A stretch of 64,000 bases of DNA, from NCBI RefSeq assembly GCF_003319125.1, contig NZ_QOHG01000020.1, forward strand, positions 24,192 through 88,191, in the 5' to 3' direction. Shown piece after piece: positions 25,581-37,404 of the stretch. The DNA comes from Blastococcus sp. TF02A-26. Lineage in GTDB: Bacteria; Actinomycetota; Actinomycetes; Mycobacteriales; Geodermatophilaceae. The notes under the pieces are model-generated. The model had not been told where the DNA came from, ran no database searches, and saw only the letters and a program-made list of their open reading frames with translations. A program made the translations under genes and the position numbers. Positions within the stretch are counted from its first letter, which is position 1, and every line of letters begins with the position of its first letter.

Positions 25581-26755
25581 CGCCGGCCTCCGTGCGCCGG
25601 GTCCTGCGCGCGACCCCCGAGCGTCCCCAACGCCGCGGCCAGGTCGGCCACCACGTCGGCGGTGTCCTCGATGCCGCAGGAGAACCGCACGAAGCCCGGC
25701 GGGACGTCGTCCCCGCCCCACTGCGCCCGTCGGTCGAGCGTGCTGTGCGTGCCGCCGAAGCTCGTCGCGGCCGCCCACAGCCGGCAGGCACCGACGACCC
25801 GGGCCACCGCCGCCTCGTCCGGCAGCACCGCCGAGACGACGCCGTTGGGGCGCAGCATCTGCCGGGCGGCCAGCTCCGCCGACGGGTCGCCGGCCAGCCA
25901 CGGCCAGCGCACCCCCGTCACCTGCGGGTGCGCGGCGAGCAGCTCCGCGACCGCGCGGGCGTTCTCCGCCTGCCGGGCCAGCCGCAGGTCCAGCGTGGCC
26001 ATCGAGCGGTGCCCCAGCCACGCCTCGAACGGGCCGGGGGTGCCGCCGGTGCGGTCCCGCCACCCCTTGAGCCGGGCGTGCACGTCGTCGTCGGTCGTGC
26101 TGACGTGGCCGAGCAGCACGTCGCTGTGCCCGGTGAGCGCCTTGGTGTCCGAGCCGACGGTCATGTCCGCGCCGAGCGCCAGCGGGCGCTGCCCCAGCGG
26201 GGTCGCGGTGGTGTTGTCGACGGCGAGCAGGGCACCGGCGGCCCGGGTCGCGCGGGCGACCGCGGCGATGTCGCAGACGTCGAGCTCGGGGTTGCTCGGC
26301 GTCTCCAGCAGCACCAGCCGGGCGCCGGCGAGGTCCCCGCGGGCGGCGACCGCCCCGATCTCGAGCGTGGGCACGTACTCCACCCGCAGCCCGAAGCGGG
26401 TGAGCTCCTCGCCGCCCAGCAGCCGGGTGGCGTAGTAGCCGTCGGAGGGCAGCACGACCCGGTCCCCGGCCGCGGTGACCGCCAGGACGGCGGCGCTGAT
26501 CGCGGCCATGCCGGTCGCGAACGACAGGCAGCGGCCGCCGTCCAGCTCGCCGAGCGCGTCCTCGAGCACCCGCAGCGTGGGGTGCTCGGTGCGGGCGTAG
26601 GCGTCCGCCCCGTTCGCCCGCGGCGGCTGGTCGGCCAGGTGGAAGGGCGCGGCGAAGACCGGCGAGGGGCGCAACGGGGCGCCGGCCACGGCGGGGGGCT
26701 CCCCCGCCCGCACCGACCGCGTCCCGTCGCCCCACCCCGGGAGCAGTCCGCTCAC
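25577..26755 (-). CDS. Cys/Met metabolism PLP-dependent enzyme (cystathionine lyase/synthase family)
   Basis: A 392-residue fold-type I PLP enzyme. The PLP lysine is in VGSDTKALTGHSD. Also visible are the phosphate-binding ATGMAAISAAV and the SNPELDVCDIAAV region with the cofactor aspartate at AVDNTTATPLG. The family includes cystathionine gamma-synthase, gamma-lyase and methionine gamma-lyase; the sequence alone does not choose between them. The start is GTG 26755. It lies between gpsA (28 bases upstream) and the phosphoesterase, an arrangement I do not recognise as standard. Confidence 0.88.
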   Translation of the reverse strand: MSGLLPGWGDGTRSVRAGEPPAVAGAPLRPSPVFAAPFHLADQPPRANGADAYARTEHPTLRVLEDALGELDGGRCLSFATGMAAISAAVLAVTAAGDRVVLPSDGYYATRLLGGEELTRFGLRVEYVPTLEIGAVAARGDLAGARLVLLETPSNPELDVCDIAAVARATRAAGALLAVDNTTATPLGQRPLALGADMTVGSDTKALTGHSDVLLGHVSTTDDDVHARLKGWRDRTGGTPGPFEAWLGHRSMATLDLRLARQAENARAVAELLAAHPQVTGVRWPWLAGDPSAELAARQMLRPNGVVSAVLPDEAAVARVVGACRLWAAATSFGGTHSTLDRRAQWGGDDVPPGFVRFSCGIEDTADVVADLAAALGTLGGRAQDPAHGGRR

Positions 26756-26783
26756 TCCGACTCGGCCCTGCTGATCACGCGGC

Positions 26784-27779
26784 TCACTCCGGCTTCGCTT
26801 CGCGGGACATGATCTCCTTGACCATCTGCGCGGCGGAGACGCCCTCGTGGCAGACGCGGACGACGGCCTCGGTGATCGGCATGTCCACCCCGTGCGCCCG
26901 GCCGAGGTCCAGCACCGGACGGCAGCTCTTCACACCCTCCGCGGTCTGGCGGGTGCTCTGCTGCACCTCCTCCAGCGACATGCCCCGACCGAGCTTCTCG
27001 CCGAAGGTGCGGTTGCGCGACAGCGGCGAGCTGCAGGTGGCCACCAGGTCGCCCAGGCCGGCGAGGCCCGCGAACGTCGTCAGCTCGCCGCCCAGCGCCG
27101 CGCCCAGCCGGGCGGTCTCGGCCAGTCCGCGGGTGATCAGCGAGGCGCGGGTGTTGTCCCCGAAGCCCATGCCCTCCGCCACGCCGCAGGCCAGCGCGAT
27201 GACGTTCTTGACCGCTCCGCCCAGCTCGCAGCCGACCATGTCGGTGTTCGTGTACGGCCGGAAGTACGGGGTCAGGCAGGCGGCCTGGATCGCCGCCGCC
27301 CGGTCGTGGTCCGGGCAGGCGATGACGGTGGCGGCCGGCTGCTCCTCAGCGATCTCCCGGGCCAGGTTCGGCCCCGACAGCACGGCCACCCGGTCGTGTC
27401 CCGCGCCGGTCACCTCGCAGATGACCTCGCTCATCCGCTTGGTGCTGCCCAGCTCGATGCCCTTCATCAGCGACAGCAGGCTGGCACCGGGCGGCAGCAG
27501 CGGCGCCCAGGCGCCGAGGTTCTCCCGCAGCGACTGGGACGGGACGGCCAGCACCACGACGTCGGCGCCCTCGAGCGCCTCGGCCGCGTCGGTCGTCGCC
27601 CGCAGCGACTCCGGCAGCCGGACGCCGGGCAGGTAGTCGGCGTTCTCCCGGTCGGCGGTGATGGCCTCGGCCAGCTCCGCCCGGCGGGCGTGCAGGACGA
27701 CGGTGCTCCCGGCGTCGGCGAGGACCTTGGCGAACGCGGTGCCCCACGACCCGGCGCCGAGGACGGCGACCCGCGTCAC
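26784..27779 (-). CDS. gpsA: Glycerol-3-phosphate dehydrogenase [NAD(P)+]
   Basis: A 331-residue enzyme that reduces dihydroxyacetone phosphate to sn-glycerol 3-phosphate for phospholipid synthesis. The Rossmann loop [14 protein letters not shown] opens the protein, SGPNLAREI follows, and the catalytic Lys is in [23 protein letters not shown]. The GTG overlaps the plsC stop (GTGA), so substrate supply and the acyltransferase are translationally coupled. Confidence 0.97.
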   Translation of the reverse strand: MTRVAVLGAGSWGTAFAKVLADAGSTVVLHARRAELAEAITADRENADYLPGVRLPESLRATTDAAEALEGADVVVLAVPSQSLRENLGAWAPLLPPGASLLSLMKGIELGSTKRMSEVICEVTGAGHDRVAVLSGPNLAREIAEEQPAATVIACPDHDRAAAIQAACLTPYFRPYTNTDMVGCELGGAVKNVIALACGVAEGMGFGDNTRASLITRGLAETARLGAALGGELTTFAGLAGLGDLVATCSSPLSRNRTFGEKLGRGMSLEEVQQSTRQTAEGVKSCRPVLDLGRAHGVDMPITEAVVRVCHEGVSAAQMVKEIMSREAKPE

Positions 27780-28603
27780 GCGGCGGTCCCCGGCAGGTCC
27801 CCGGGCAGCTTCTTGCGGGGCCGCGGGGCGAACCCGGCGGGGGCCGGCTCACCACGGAGCTCGGCGAGCTGGTCGCGCACCCGTCCCATGATCAGGTCGG
27901 TGGTCTCCCGCAGCAGCTCGGGGGTGAGCGGCCGGCCCGCCCGCACCTCCGCCCGCAGCGCCGTGAGGTCGACCGGCTCCCCGACCAGGTAGTCGGTGGG
28001 CTGGCGCAGCCGCGGGTGGAACTTCTTGGCCTGGTAGTCGTGGACCCGCTGCGGGCCCCACTGGGCGACCGGGACGACCGCCGCGTCGGTGGTCAGCGCC
28101 AGCCGGGCCACACCGGTCCTCGCCTGCATGGGCCACCAGTCGGGGTCGCGCGTCACCGAGCCCTCCGGGTAGATGACCACCAGGTTGCCCGCCTCCAGGT
28201 CGGCCCGGGCCAGCACCAGCGACCCGGTGGCGTCCGTGGCGTCGCGGGCCACCGGGATCTGCCCGGCGTGCCGCAGGATCGTGCCGGCCAGCCCCTTGAA
28301 CACCGCCTGCTTGGCCAGGAAGTGCGGCACGCGGCCGTTGTCCCAGACCAGCCGCGCGCACGACAACGGGTCCAGCACCGAGACGTGGTTGGCCACGAGC
28401 AGCACCGGGCCGGTGGCGGGCAGCCGGTCGCCGTGCCGGTACCGCAGCTTGAACAGCAGCGACGCCGTCGGGTAGATCACCACGACCGCCATCCACAGCG
28501 ACCACGGGATGTGCCCCCGGGTCCGCCACTTCGACGGGCGGCGGGTCCCGCCACCCCTCACGGCCGGGCTCCCCGCGGCCTGCGGGGACGACTCCTGCGT
28601 CAC
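27776..28603 (-). CDS. plsC: 1-acyl-sn-glycerol-3-phosphate acyltransferase
   Basis: A 275-residue membrane-associated acyltransferase that makes phosphatidic acid. The catalytic HX4D motif is NHVSVLD and the acceptor motif is YPEGSVTRD. One hydrophobic segment (about residues 33-52) anchors the N terminus. The start is GTG 28603 with a GAGAGGGG ribosome binding site. It is the first gene of the plsC-gpsA operon, divergent from cofC. Confidence 0.94.
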   Translation of the reverse strand: MTQESSPQAAGSPAVRGGGTRRPSKWRTRGHIPWSLWMAVVVIYPTASLLFKLRYRHGDRLPATGPVLLVANHVSVLDPLSCARLVWDNGRVPHFLAKQAVFKGLAGTILRHAGQIPVARDATDATGSLVLARADLEAGNLVVIYPEGSVTRDPDWWPMQARTGVARLALTTDAAVVPVAQWGPQRVHDYQAKKFHPRLRQPTDYLVGEPVDLTALRAEVRAGRPLTPELLRETTDLIMGRVRDQLAELRGEPAPAGFAPRPRKKLPGDLPGTAA

Positions 28604-28715
28604 CGGCCCCCCTCTCGCTCGCTGTGATCCGCACCATGATCGACCCTGCGACGGGGCCGGCCGGCCACCGGGTCCCCGCGCGCGACGGGCCGCCCCGGGC
28701 CGGTGTGCTCACATT

Positions 28716-29366
28716 GTGGCCGTGGAGTGGTCCGTCGTCGTCCCCGCCAAGCGGCTGGCGGTGGCCAAGACCCGGCTCTCCCCGCTCACCGCGACCGCTC
28801 CCGACCTGCACGCGGAGCTCGTCCTCGCCCTGCTCGCCGACACGGTCACCGCCGCCCTGGGCACCGCCGACGCGGAGGTCTCCGTGGCCGACGTCGTCGT
28901 CGTCACCGACGACGTCCGCGCGGCCGCACTGGTGACCGGACTGGGCGCGCGCACGGTCGGCGACGAGCCCGACCGCGGACTGAACCCCGCACTCGCCCAC
29001 GGCGCCGGCGCGGCGCGCACGGCCGCGGTCGCCGCGCTGTCGTCGGACCTGCCGGCGCTGCGCCCCGCGGAGCTCGCGGCCGCGCTGCGCGCCGCCGAGG
29101 GCGCCGGGCGGGCGCTGGTGGCCGACGCGGCCGGCACCGGCACGACGCTGCTGGCCGCGCGCGGGGGCGAGCTGCGCCCCCGCTTCGGCGCCGGGTCGGC
29201 CGCGGCGCACACGGCCGACGGGGCGCTGCCGCTGGCCGGCGACTGGCCGGGGCTGCGCCGCGACGTCGACACCGCCGCCGACCTCGCCGAGGCCGTCCGG
29301 CTGGGCGTCGGCCGGCACACCGCGGCCCTGCTGCTCCGGCTGCCCGCGGTGCCCGGCAGGCCGTAG
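28716..29366 (+). CDS. cofC: 2-phospho-L-lactate/phosphoenolpyruvate guanylyltransferase CofC
   Basis: A 216-residue nucleotidyltransferase of coenzyme F420 biosynthesis. The opening [21 protein letters not shown] is the family's GTP-binding N terminus; DVVVVTDD and [12 protein letters not shown] carry metal and substrate residues. The GTG at 28716 was chosen because it gives VAVEWSVV at family position. In mycobacteria cofC also lies between gpsA and ppk. Other F420 genes are not in the window. Confidence 0.93.
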   Translation: MAVEWSVVVPAKRLAVAKTRLSPLTATAPDLHAELVLALLADTVTAALGTADAEVSVADVVVVTDDVRAAALVTGLGARTVGDEPDRGLNPALAHGAGAARTAAVAALSSDLPALRPAELAAALRAAEGAGRALVADAAGTGTTLLAARGGELRPRFGAGSAAAHTADGALPLAGDWPGLRRDVDTAADLAEAVRLGVGRHTAALLLRLPAVPGRP

Positions 29367-29442
29367 CCGACACCACACCGCTGACCTGCGCAGAACCCTC
29401 GCCGGTCGCCCTCCGTTCATCTACCTGCGGCACGATGGCGAC

Positions 29443-31542
29443 GTGGCCGAGACGACGACGACCGAGGCGCCCGCCGCGCGCGCCGACCTGCCGCCCGACC
29501 GCTTCCTCAACCGGGAGCTGTCGTGGCTGGACTTCAACGCGCGGGTGCTGGAGCTGGCCGAGGACGGGGACCTCCCGCTGCTGGAGCGGATGAAGTTCCT
29601 GGCGATCTTCGCCAGCAACCTCGACGAGTTCTTCATGGTGCGGATCGCCGGCCTGAAGCGGCGGCAGAGCACCGGCCTGACCGTCCGCTCCCCCGACGGG
29701 CTGACCATCCGCGAGCAGCTGTCGCGGGTCACCGAGCGCACGCAGGAGCTGGTGCACCGGCACGCGGAGTGCTTCGCCTCCGACGTCCGCCCGCAGCTGG
29801 AGGCCGCCGGCATCCGGATCGTCCACTGGGACGACCTGGACGACGCCGACGCGCTGCGGCTGCGCGAGTACTTCCGCGACCAGGTGTTCCCGGTGCTGAC
29901 CCCGCTGGCCGTCGACCCGGCGCACCCCTTCCCCTACATCAGCGGGCTGTCGCTGAACCTCGCCGTCTCCGTGCGCGACCCCGACACCGGTGCGCCGCGG
30001 TTCGCCCGGCTCAAGGTGCCCAACAACGTGCCGCGCTTCGTCCGGGTCGGCCCGTCCGGGGGCGCGCAGGACGCCGCACCGGTCACCTTCCTGCCGCTCG
30101 AGGACCTGATCGCCGCGCACCTGCCCCAGCTGTTCCCCGGCCTCGACGTGCTCGACCACCACCTGTTCCGGGTGACCCGCAACGCCGACCTCGAGGTCGA
30201 GGAGGACCGGGACGAGGACCTCCTGCAGGCCCTGGAGCGCGAGCTGGCCCGGCGGCGGTTCGGTCCCGCGGTGCGGCTGGAGGTCCACGAGTCGATGGAC
30301 CCGCGGATCCTCGACGTCCTGGTCTCCGAGCTCGAGGTGGGGCCGCAGGACGTCGTCAGCGTCCCCGGGCTGCTCGACCTGGGCGCGCTGATGGCCCTGT
30401 ACGACCTGGACCGCCCCGAGCTCAAGGACGAGCCGTTCGTGCCGGCCACCCACCCGCGACTGAGCGAGGGCGAGACCCCCAAGAGCGTCTTCGCCACCCT
30501 GCGCGAGGGCGACGTGCTGGTCCACCACCCGTACCACTCGTTCGCCACGAGCGTGCAGCGCTTCATCGAGCAGGCCGCCGCCGACCCGAACGTCCTCGCG
30601 ATCAAGCAGACGCTCTACCGCACCTCGGGTGACTCGCCGATCGTGAACGCGCTGATCGAGGCCGCGGCGTCGGGCAAGCAGGTCGTCGTCCTCGTCGAGA
30701 TCAAGGCGCGCTTCGACGAGGAGGCCAACATCAGCTGGGCGCGCGAGCTGGAGCGCGCCGGCTGCCACGTCGTCTACGGCCTGGTGGGGCTCAAGACGCA
30801 CTGCAAGACGGCCCTGGTGGTCCGCCGGGAGGGCGGGGTGATCCGCCGGTACTGCCACATCGGCACCGGCAACTACAACCCGAAGACGGCGCGGATCTAC
30901 GAGGACCTCGGCATCCTCACCGCCGACCCGCGGGTGGGCGCCGACCTCACCGACCTGTTCAACACCCTGACCGGCTACTCCCGGCAGACCAGCTACCGGC
31001 AGCTCATGGTGGCTCCGCACGGCATCCGCTCCGGGCTGGTCGAGAAGATCCGCCGCGAGGCCCGGCACGCCGCGGACGGGCGCCCGGCCGGCATCCGGCT
31101 GAAGGCCAACTCGCTGGTCGACGAGAAGATCATCGACGCGCTCTACAACGCCTCCTGCGCCGGCGTCCCGGTGGAGCTGTTCCTCCGGGGGATCTGCGCG
31201 CTGCGGCCGGGGGTGCCCGGCCTGTCGGAGAACATCCGGGTGCACTCCATCGTGGGCCGGTTCCTCGAGCACTCGCGGGTCTTCACCTTCCGCAACGGCG
31301 GCGAGGGCGAGTGGTGGATCGGCAGCGCCGACCTCATGCACCGCAACCTCGACCGGCGGGTGGAGGTGCTGCTGCGCGTCTGCGAGGAGGACGCCCAGCG
31401 CCAGCTCCAGGCGATGTTCGACTCGGCGATGGCCGAGGACGTGCGCTGCTGGCAGCTCGGGTCGGACGGCACGTGGACGCGGCGGGACGGCCGCGACCAC
31501 CAGGCCGGTCTGGTCGCCGCCGTGGCCGAGCAGGCGGGGTGA
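29443..31542 (+). CDS. ppk: Polyphosphate kinase 1
   Basis: A 699-residue enzyme that reversibly makes inorganic polyphosphate from ATP. The N-terminal domain begins after about 20 low-complexity residues at [13 protein letters not shown]. The phosphohistidine region is [23 protein letters not shown], with a second conserved histidine in the C-terminal phospholipase-D-like half ([14 protein letters not shown]). The start is GTG 29443. The mutT1 gene follows, its alternative start overlapping the ppk stop. Confidence 0.97.
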   Translation: MAETTTTEAPAARADLPPDRFLNRELSWLDFNARVLELAEDGDLPLLERMKFLAIFASNLDEFFMVRIAGLKRRQSTGLTVRSPDGLTIREQLSRVTERTQELVHRHAECFASDVRPQLEAAGIRIVHWDDLDDADALRLREYFRDQVFPVLTPLAVDPAHPFPYISGLSLNLAVSVRDPDTGAPRFARLKVPNNVPRFVRVGPSGGAQDAAPVTFLPLEDLIAAHLPQLFPGLDVLDHHLFRVTRNADLEVEEDRDEDLLQALERELARRRFGPAVRLEVHESMDPRILDVLVSELEVGPQDVVSVPGLLDLGALMALYDLDRPELKDEPFVPATHPRLSEGETPKSVFATLREGDVLVHHPYHSFATSVQRFIEQAAADPNVLAIKQTLYRTSGDSPIVNALIEAAASGKQVVVLVEIKARFDEEANISWARELERAGCHVVYGLVGLKTHCKTALVVRREGGVIRRYCHIGTGNYNPKTARIYEDLGILTADPRVGADLTDLFNTLTGYSRQTSYRQLMVAPHGIRSGLVEKIRREARHAADGRPAGIRLKANSLVDEKIIDALYNASCAGVPVELFLRGICALRPGVPGLSENIRVHSIVGRFLEHSRVFTFRNGGEGEWWIGSADLMHRNLDRRVEVLLRVCEEDAQRQLQAMFDSAMAEDVRCWQLGSDGTWTRRDGRDHQAGLVAAVAEQAG

Positions 31543-31544
31543 GG

Positions 31545-32459
31545 ATGGCCGACGCGGTGGTCGCGGCCGCCGGCGGAGTCGTCTGGCGGCGCACCCCCGG
31601 GGGCGGGATCGAGACCGCGGTGGTGCACCGCCCGCGCTACGACGACTGGTCGCTGCCGAAGGGCAAGCACGATCCGGGCGAGGCCCTGGTCGAGACCGCC
31701 GTCCGGGAGGTCGCCGAGGAGACCGGGCTGTCCGTCGTCGTCGGCCGGCGCAGCCTGCGCACGCAGTACGCGGTCGAGGGCGGGACCAAGCGGGTGGACT
31801 ACTGGTTGATGGAGGCCGTCGGCGGGCGGTTCGAGCCGGGCGACGAGACCGACGAGCTGCGCTGGCTGTCGGTGGACGCCGCGGCCGGCCTCGTGACCCA
31901 CGACCACGACCGCGCCGTGCTGGCAGACCTGGCGCGCACCGACGTGCCGCGCTCGCCGACGCTGCTGCTGGTGCGGCACGCGAAGGCCGGCAGCCGGTCG
32001 GACTGGGACGGCGACGACGACCTGCGCCCCCTCGATCCCAAGGGACGGCGGCAGGCACGGCGGCTGGCCGAGGTGCTGCCGCTGTTCGCGCCGACCGCGG
32101 TGCTGACGGCGGAGCGCACCCGCTGCCGGGAGACGGTGGAGCCGCTGGCCGAGGTGCTCGGGCTGCCGGTGCAGTCGCTGCCCGAGGTCGGCGAGGAGGA
32201 GTTCTCGGCCGATCCGCAGGCCGGGCTCGCCGCGATCGAGCGCTTCCTGGAGCCGCGCCCGGCCCCCGGCGTCACCGTGGTGTGCAGCCAGGGCGGGGCG
32301 ATCCCCTCGATCCTCATGGCGCTGGGCGTGCGGTGGGCGGGCGTGGCCGGGGCGCTGTGGCCGCCGGCGGCGAAGGGCAGCACCTGGGTGCTGGGCGGCC
32401 GGCCCGGCGCGCTGCTGGCCGACTACTACCGCGACTTCCCGACCGACCCCACCGCCTGA
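31545..32459 (+). CDS. mutT1: Nudix hydrolase fused to histidine phosphatase, MutT1 type
   Basis: A 304-residue two-domain protein. Residues 1-140 hold a Nudix domain with the full box GKHDPGEALVETAVREVAEE. Residues 145-300 hold a histidine phosphatase domain with LLVRHAKAG. This architecture is mycobacterial MutT1, which clears 8-oxo-guanine nucleotides and diadenosine polyphosphates. It lies directly behind ppk, as in M. tuberculosis. ATG 31545 is used; a GTG at 31539 overlapping the ppk stop is also possible. A hairpin follows 2 bases after the stop. Confidence 0.95.
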   Translation: MADAVVAAAGGVVWRRTPGGGIETAVVHRPRYDDWSLPKGKHDPGEALVETAVREVAEETGLSVVVGRRSLRTQYAVEGGTKRVDYWLMEAVGGRFEPGDETDELRWLSVDAAAGLVTHDHDRAVLADLARTDVPRSPTLLLVRHAKAGSRSDWDGDDDLRPLDPKGRRQARRLAEVLPLFAPTAVLTAERTRCRETVEPLAEVLGLPVQSLPEVGEEEFSADPQAGLAAIERFLEPRPAPGVTVVCSQGGAIPSILMALGVRWAGVAGALWPPAAKGSTWVLGGRPGALLADYYRDFPTDPTA

Positions 32460-32461
32460 GC

Positions 32462-32500
32462 GGAGTCGCTCGAGTGCGGTTTCCGCACTCGAGCGACTTC
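32462..32500. terminator. 18-bp hairpin between mutT1 and leuD
   Basis: The arms 32462-32479 (GGAGTCGCTCGAGTGCGG) and 32483-32500 pair with one G-U wobble around a TTT loop. The outer 11 bases and GG-TTT-CC loop closure equal the hairpin at 1154-1192, while the inner 5 bp differ on both sides and still pair. Confidence 0.8.
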
Positions 32501-32508
32501 GCTCGGGT

Positions 32509-33114
32509 TCATGCGGGGAGGGCCGGGAGGGCCTTCGGCTTCCAGGCGGGACGGTTGGCCTCGTAGGCCTCGATGTCGTCGAGGTGCCGCTCGGTCAGGC
32601 CGACGTCGTCCAGCCCCTCGAGCAGCCGCCAGCGGACGTAGTCGTCGATCTCGAACGGCACGACCGTGTCGCCGTAGGAGACGGTCTTCTCCCGCAGGTC
32701 GACGGTCACCGGCAGCGCCGGGTCGGCCTCGATGGCGGTCCACAGCGCCTCGACCTGGTCCTGCGGCAGGATCACCGTCAGCAGGCCGGCCTTGGTCGAG
32801 TTGTTGCGGAAGATGTCGGCGAACCGCGAGCTGATGACGACGCGGAAGCCGCCGTCGAGCAGCGCCCAGTTCGCGTGCTCGCGCGAGGAGCCGGTCCCGA
32901 AGTCCGGGCCGGCGACCAGGATCGAGGCGTCGGCGTACTCCGGGCGGTTGAGCACGAAGTCCGGCTCGTTGGTCCGCCAGGCGATGAACAGGCCGTCCTC
33001 GAAGCCGGTGCGGGTGATCCGCTTCAGGTACTCCGCCGGGATGATCTGGTCGGTGTCGACGTTGCTGCGGCGCAGCGGGGCGGCGGTACCGGTGTGGGTG
33101 GTGAAGGCGTCCAT
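32509..33114 (-). CDS. leuD: 3-isopropylmalate dehydratase small subunit
   Basis: 201 residues, standard length. It forms the isopropylmalate isomerase with LeuC in leucine synthesis. Family motifs are [16 protein letters not shown] at the N terminus and [17 protein letters not shown] in the middle. The ATG at 33114 lies 5 bases after the leuC stop. The hupB gene that follows leuD in M. tuberculosis is missing here; a hairpin and mutT1 come next. Confidence 0.97.
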   Translation of the reverse strand: MDAFTTHTGTAAPLRRSNVDTDQIIPAEYLKRITRTGFEDGLFIAWRTNEPDFVLNRPEYADASILVAGPDFGTGSSREHANWALLDGGFRVVISSRFADIFRNNSTKAGLLTVILPQDQVEALWTAIEADPALPVTVDLREKTVSYGDTVVPFEIDDYVRWRLLEGLDDVGLTERHLDDIEAYEANRPAWKPKALPALPA

Positions 33115-33119
33115 CGGGA

Positions 33120-34559
<1,440 letters not shown>

Positions 34560-34602
34560 TGCTGGTCCCTCCGGACGACCGGTCCCGCTGGCTTCTCAGA
34601 CA

Positions 34603-34629
34603 GTGGGATGCAAGTATTGCTGTGTGGGA
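34603..34629. promoter_or_regulatory. Putative regulator binding region between leuC and ndgR
   Basis: Two GTGGGA repeats (34603-34608 and 34624-34629) lie 21 bp, two helical turns, apart and flank the palindrome GCAAGTATTGC (34610-34620). The region is distinctly AT-richer than its surroundings. The second repeat overlaps the regulator start codon, so binding could block both genes. Confidence 0.4.
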
Positions 34630-35325
34630 CAGCCTAACCCCGTCGCCGTGCTCGACAAAGCAGTGGCCATCCTCCGCGCGGTGGCCGAGGAGCCGGCCAC
34701 CCTCGCCGAGCTGGTCGCGCGCACCGGACTGCCCCGCGCCACGGCGCACCGGCTGGCGGTCGCGCTCGAGGGGCACCGGCTGGTCCGCCGCACCGCCGCG
34801 GGCGCCTGGACCCCCGGTCCCGGCCTCGCCGAGCTCGGCCGCAGCGGCGCCGACCTGGGCGAGGTCGCCGGACGGCACCTGGCGGCGCTGCGCGACGCGA
34901 GCGGCGAGAGCGCGCAGTTCTACGTGCGCGACGGCGCCGCGCGGGTCTGCCTGGCCGCGGCCGAGCGGGCGTCGGGGCTGCGCGACACCGTCCCGGTCGG
35001 CGCCCGTCTGCCGATGACCGCCGGGTCGGCCGCGCACGCACTGCTGGCCTTCGCCCCCGCCGAGGAGGTGACGCCGCTGCTGTCGTCGGCGAGCTTCACC
35101 GCGCGCACGCTGCTCGACGTCCGCCGCCGCGGCTGGGCGCACAGCGTCGCGGAGCGCGAGCCGGGGGTGGCGTCGCTGTCGGCGCCCGTGCGGGACGCCA
35201 CGGGCGGGGTCCTGGGCGCGGTCTCGATCAGCGGCCCGGTCGAGCGGCTGGGCCGCCGTCCGTCCCCCGAGGTGGTCAGCGCGGTGCTCGACGCAGCCGG
35301 CGCGATCGGCCGCGCCGCCCGCTGA
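34624..35325 (+). CDS. ndgR: IclR-family transcriptional regulator, NdgR-like
   Basis: A 233-residue regulator with an N-terminal winged helix (residues 8-65, [19 protein letters not shown]) and a C-terminal IclR effector domain (residues 75-230, with [20 protein letters not shown]). The IclR gene divergent from leuCD is NdgR in Streptomyces and LtbR in Corynebacterium, regulators of leucine synthesis, so that role is likely here. The GTG at 34624 was chosen by family length; the longer frame reads through the operator region. Confidence 0.92.
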   Translation: MGQPNPVAVLDKAVAILRAVAEEPATLAELVARTGLPRATAHRLAVALEGHRLVRRTAAGAWTPGPGLAELGRSGADLGEVAGRHLAALRDASGESAQFYVRDGAARVCLAAAERASGLRDTVPVGARLPMTAGSAAHALLAFAPAEEVTPLLSSASFTARTLLDVRRRGWAHSVAEREPGVASLSAPVRDATGGVLGAVSISGPVERLGRRPSPEVVSAVLDAAGAIGRAAR

Positions 35326-35349
35326 CTCGTCGTCCGGCCGAGGGCCGGG

Positions 35350-35697
35350 TCAGTGACCGCCCGAGCCGTCGTCCGTCCCCTCGCCCTCGGGGTGGACCTG
35401 CGTCGGGTCGACGACGATCGGGCGCAGCCACGACCAGAGCGCGAACGCCGCCGCGAACACCAGCATCGCGAGGCCGGTCCACAGGTTGGCGTTCACCCCG
35501 CCGGTCCGCGCCTCGCCGTTGTCGGAGTCGACGAGCCCGTAGACGGTGAGGACGACGCCGTAGAACCCGATCAGCGCCGCGATCACGTTGCGGACGTCGA
35601 AGGCGCCGGCCGAGTGCCCGCGGGCGGTCCCGGTCGTGCCGGCGGTGGTGGCTCCTCGGGTGCTCGGCTCGCTCATCGGGGACTCCTGGGTGCTCAT
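35350..35697 (-). CDS. Small two-helix membrane protein coupled to the symporter gene
   Basis: 115 residues: a Ser/Thr-rich N terminus, two membrane helices (about residues 37-56 and 72-93) and a short acidic C terminus with a Gly/Asp end. It is not a family I recognise. Its ATG overlaps the stop of the sodium:solute symporter gene (ATGA), so both are made from one mRNA. By analogy with symporters that carry a small two-helix partner, it may be an accessory subunit; this is an inference from position only. Confidence 0.82.
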   Translation of the reverse strand: MSTQESPMSEPSTRGATTAGTTGTARGHSAGAFDVRNVIAALIGFYGVVLTVYGLVDSDNGEARTGGVNANLWTGLAMLVFAAAFALWSWLRPIVVDPTQVHPEGEGTDDGSGGH

Positions 35698-37373
35698 CGG
35701 AAGATCACGTTGAGGGCGACGACCATGACCAGCGCGATGCCCGCCAGCGGCACCGGCGACTGGTACCAGGGCAACCGGTGGGCGTCCGGGTCGGTCCGCT
35801 GCTCGCGCGGGGTCTCGCTGTAGACCAGCCCGGCCAGCTCGTGCACCGGCTTGGGCCGGGTCACCAGCGTCACGGCGACGCTCACCAGGATGTCGACCAC
35901 GAAGGCCGCGCTCGCGGCGACGAAGCTGGCGCCCTGGCCGCTGAGCGGGATCACGCCCAGCGAGGCCTCACCGAAGGCGTTCTCGCTGAACAGCGCCACC
36001 AGCACCGCAGCCAGCGTGCCGGACACCAGGCCGACCCAGCCGGCGGTCGCCGTCATCCGCTTCCAGAACATGCCGAGGATGAAGGTGGCGAACAGCGGGG
36101 CGTTGAAGAAGCCGAACAGCGTCTGCAGGTAGTCCATCAGGTTCTGGTAGCCCGACGCGATGATCGCCGTCCCGATGGCGGTGACCGTCGCACCGACCGT
36201 CGCCCAGCGGCCGACCTTCAGGTAGTAGCCGTCGGGCCGGTCCTTCTTCACGTACTGCTGCCACAGGTCGTAGCTGAAGACGGTGTTGAAGGCGGAGATG
36301 TTGGCCGCCATGCCGGCCATGAACGCCGCCAGGAGACCGGCGATGGCGATGCCGAGCAGGCCGTTGGGCAGCGTCTCCTGCATCAGCCCGAGGATCGCGT
36401 TGTTGTACTCGAAGTCGGGGTCCGCCGCGGCCTTCGCCTCGACGACGTCCGACACCAGGACGCCGGCGATCATGCCGGGGACGACGACGATGAACGGCAC
36501 GAACATCTTCGGGAAGGCGCCGATGATCGGGGTGCTCCGGGCGGCCGACATCGACTTGGTCGCCATCGCCCGCTGCACCTCGACGAAGTTCGTCGTCCAG
36601 TAGCCGAACGAGAGCACGAACCCGAGGCCGAAGACGATCCCGATGACCGACAGCACCGGGTTGTCGAAGGTCGACAGCTGCTCGCCCGGCCAGGAGCGCA
36701 GCTGCTCGGCGTCCGCGTCGCGGACCTTGTCCATCAGCCCGTCGACGCCGCCGACGCGGTGCAGCCCGAGCAGGGTCAGCGGCAGCAGCGCGGCCACGAT
36801 GACGAAGAACTGCAGCACCTCGTTGTAGATCGCCGCCGACAGCCCGCCGAAGGTGATGTAGCTGAGGACCACGGCGGCGGCCACGACCAGCGAGAGCCAG
36901 AGCGGCCAGCCGAGCAGCAGCTCGACGATCTTGGCCAGCAGGAACAGGTTGATCCCGGCGATGAGGATCTGGGCCAGCGCGAAGCTCAGCGCGTTGACCA
37001 GGTGTGCCCCGGTGCCGAAGCGGCGGCGCATGAACTCCGGGACGCTGCGGACCTTCGACCCGTAGTAGAAGGGCATCATCACGATGCCGAGGAACAGCAT
37101 CGCCGGGACGGCGCCGATCCAGAAGTAGTGCATGGTCGGCATGCCGTACTGGGCGCCGTTGGCCGACATGCCGACGATCTCGACCGCGCCGAGGTTGGCC
37201 GAGACGAACGCCAGGCCGGTCACCCAGGCCGGCAGCGACCGGCCGGACAGGAAGAAGTCGAGGCTGTCGGAGACCCGCCGGCGAGCGGCGGCCCCGATCA
37301 TCAGGACGACGGCGAAGTAGGCGACCACCAGCAGGTAGTCGACCCAGTTGGCGTCGAGGCGCAGATCGCCCAC
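35694..37373 (-). CDS. Sodium:solute symporter (SSS family)
   Basis: A 559-residue transporter with about 14 membrane helices. The conserved SSS stretches are FFLSGRSLPAWVTGLAFVSAN at the start and GFGYWTTN-like FGYWTTNFVEVQRAMA in the middle. It resembles the sugar branch (SglT-like) in length and motif style. It is the third gene of a galT-galK-symporter operon, so galactose or glucose is the likely substrate. The start is GTG 37373, 31 bases after the galK stop. Confidence 0.9.
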   Translation of the reverse strand: MGDLRLDANWVDYLLVVAYFAVVLMIGAAARRRVSDSLDFFLSGRSLPAWVTGLAFVSANLGAVEIVGMSANGAQYGMPTMHYFWIGAVPAMLFLGIVMMPFYYGSKVRSVPEFMRRRFGTGAHLVNALSFALAQILIAGINLFLLAKIVELLLGWPLWLSLVVAAAVVLSYITFGGLSAAIYNEVLQFFVIVAALLPLTLLGLHRVGGVDGLMDKVRDADAEQLRSWPGEQLSTFDNPVLSVIGIVFGLGFVLSFGYWTTNFVEVQRAMATKSMSAARSTPIIGAFPKMFVPFIVVVPGMIAGVLVSDVVEAKAAADPDFEYNNAILGLMQETLPNGLLGIAIAGLLAAFMAGMAANISAFNTVFSYDLWQQYVKKDRPDGYYLKVGRWATVGATVTAIGTAIIASGYQNLMDYLQTLFGFFNAPLFATFILGMFWKRMTATAGWVGLVSGTLAAVLVALFSENAFGEASLGVIPLSGQGASFVAASAAFVVDILVSVAVTLVTRPKPVHELAGLVYSETPREQRTDPDAHRLPWYQSPVPLAGIALVMVVALNVIFR

Positions 37374-37404
37374 GGGGGCCTCCGTTGTCGTCGGGGTGGG
37401 TGGT

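Noticed and set aside
28604..28715. Attenuator between plsC and cofC
   Set aside because: No leader ORF with a regulatory codon run and no T-run hairpin is seen.
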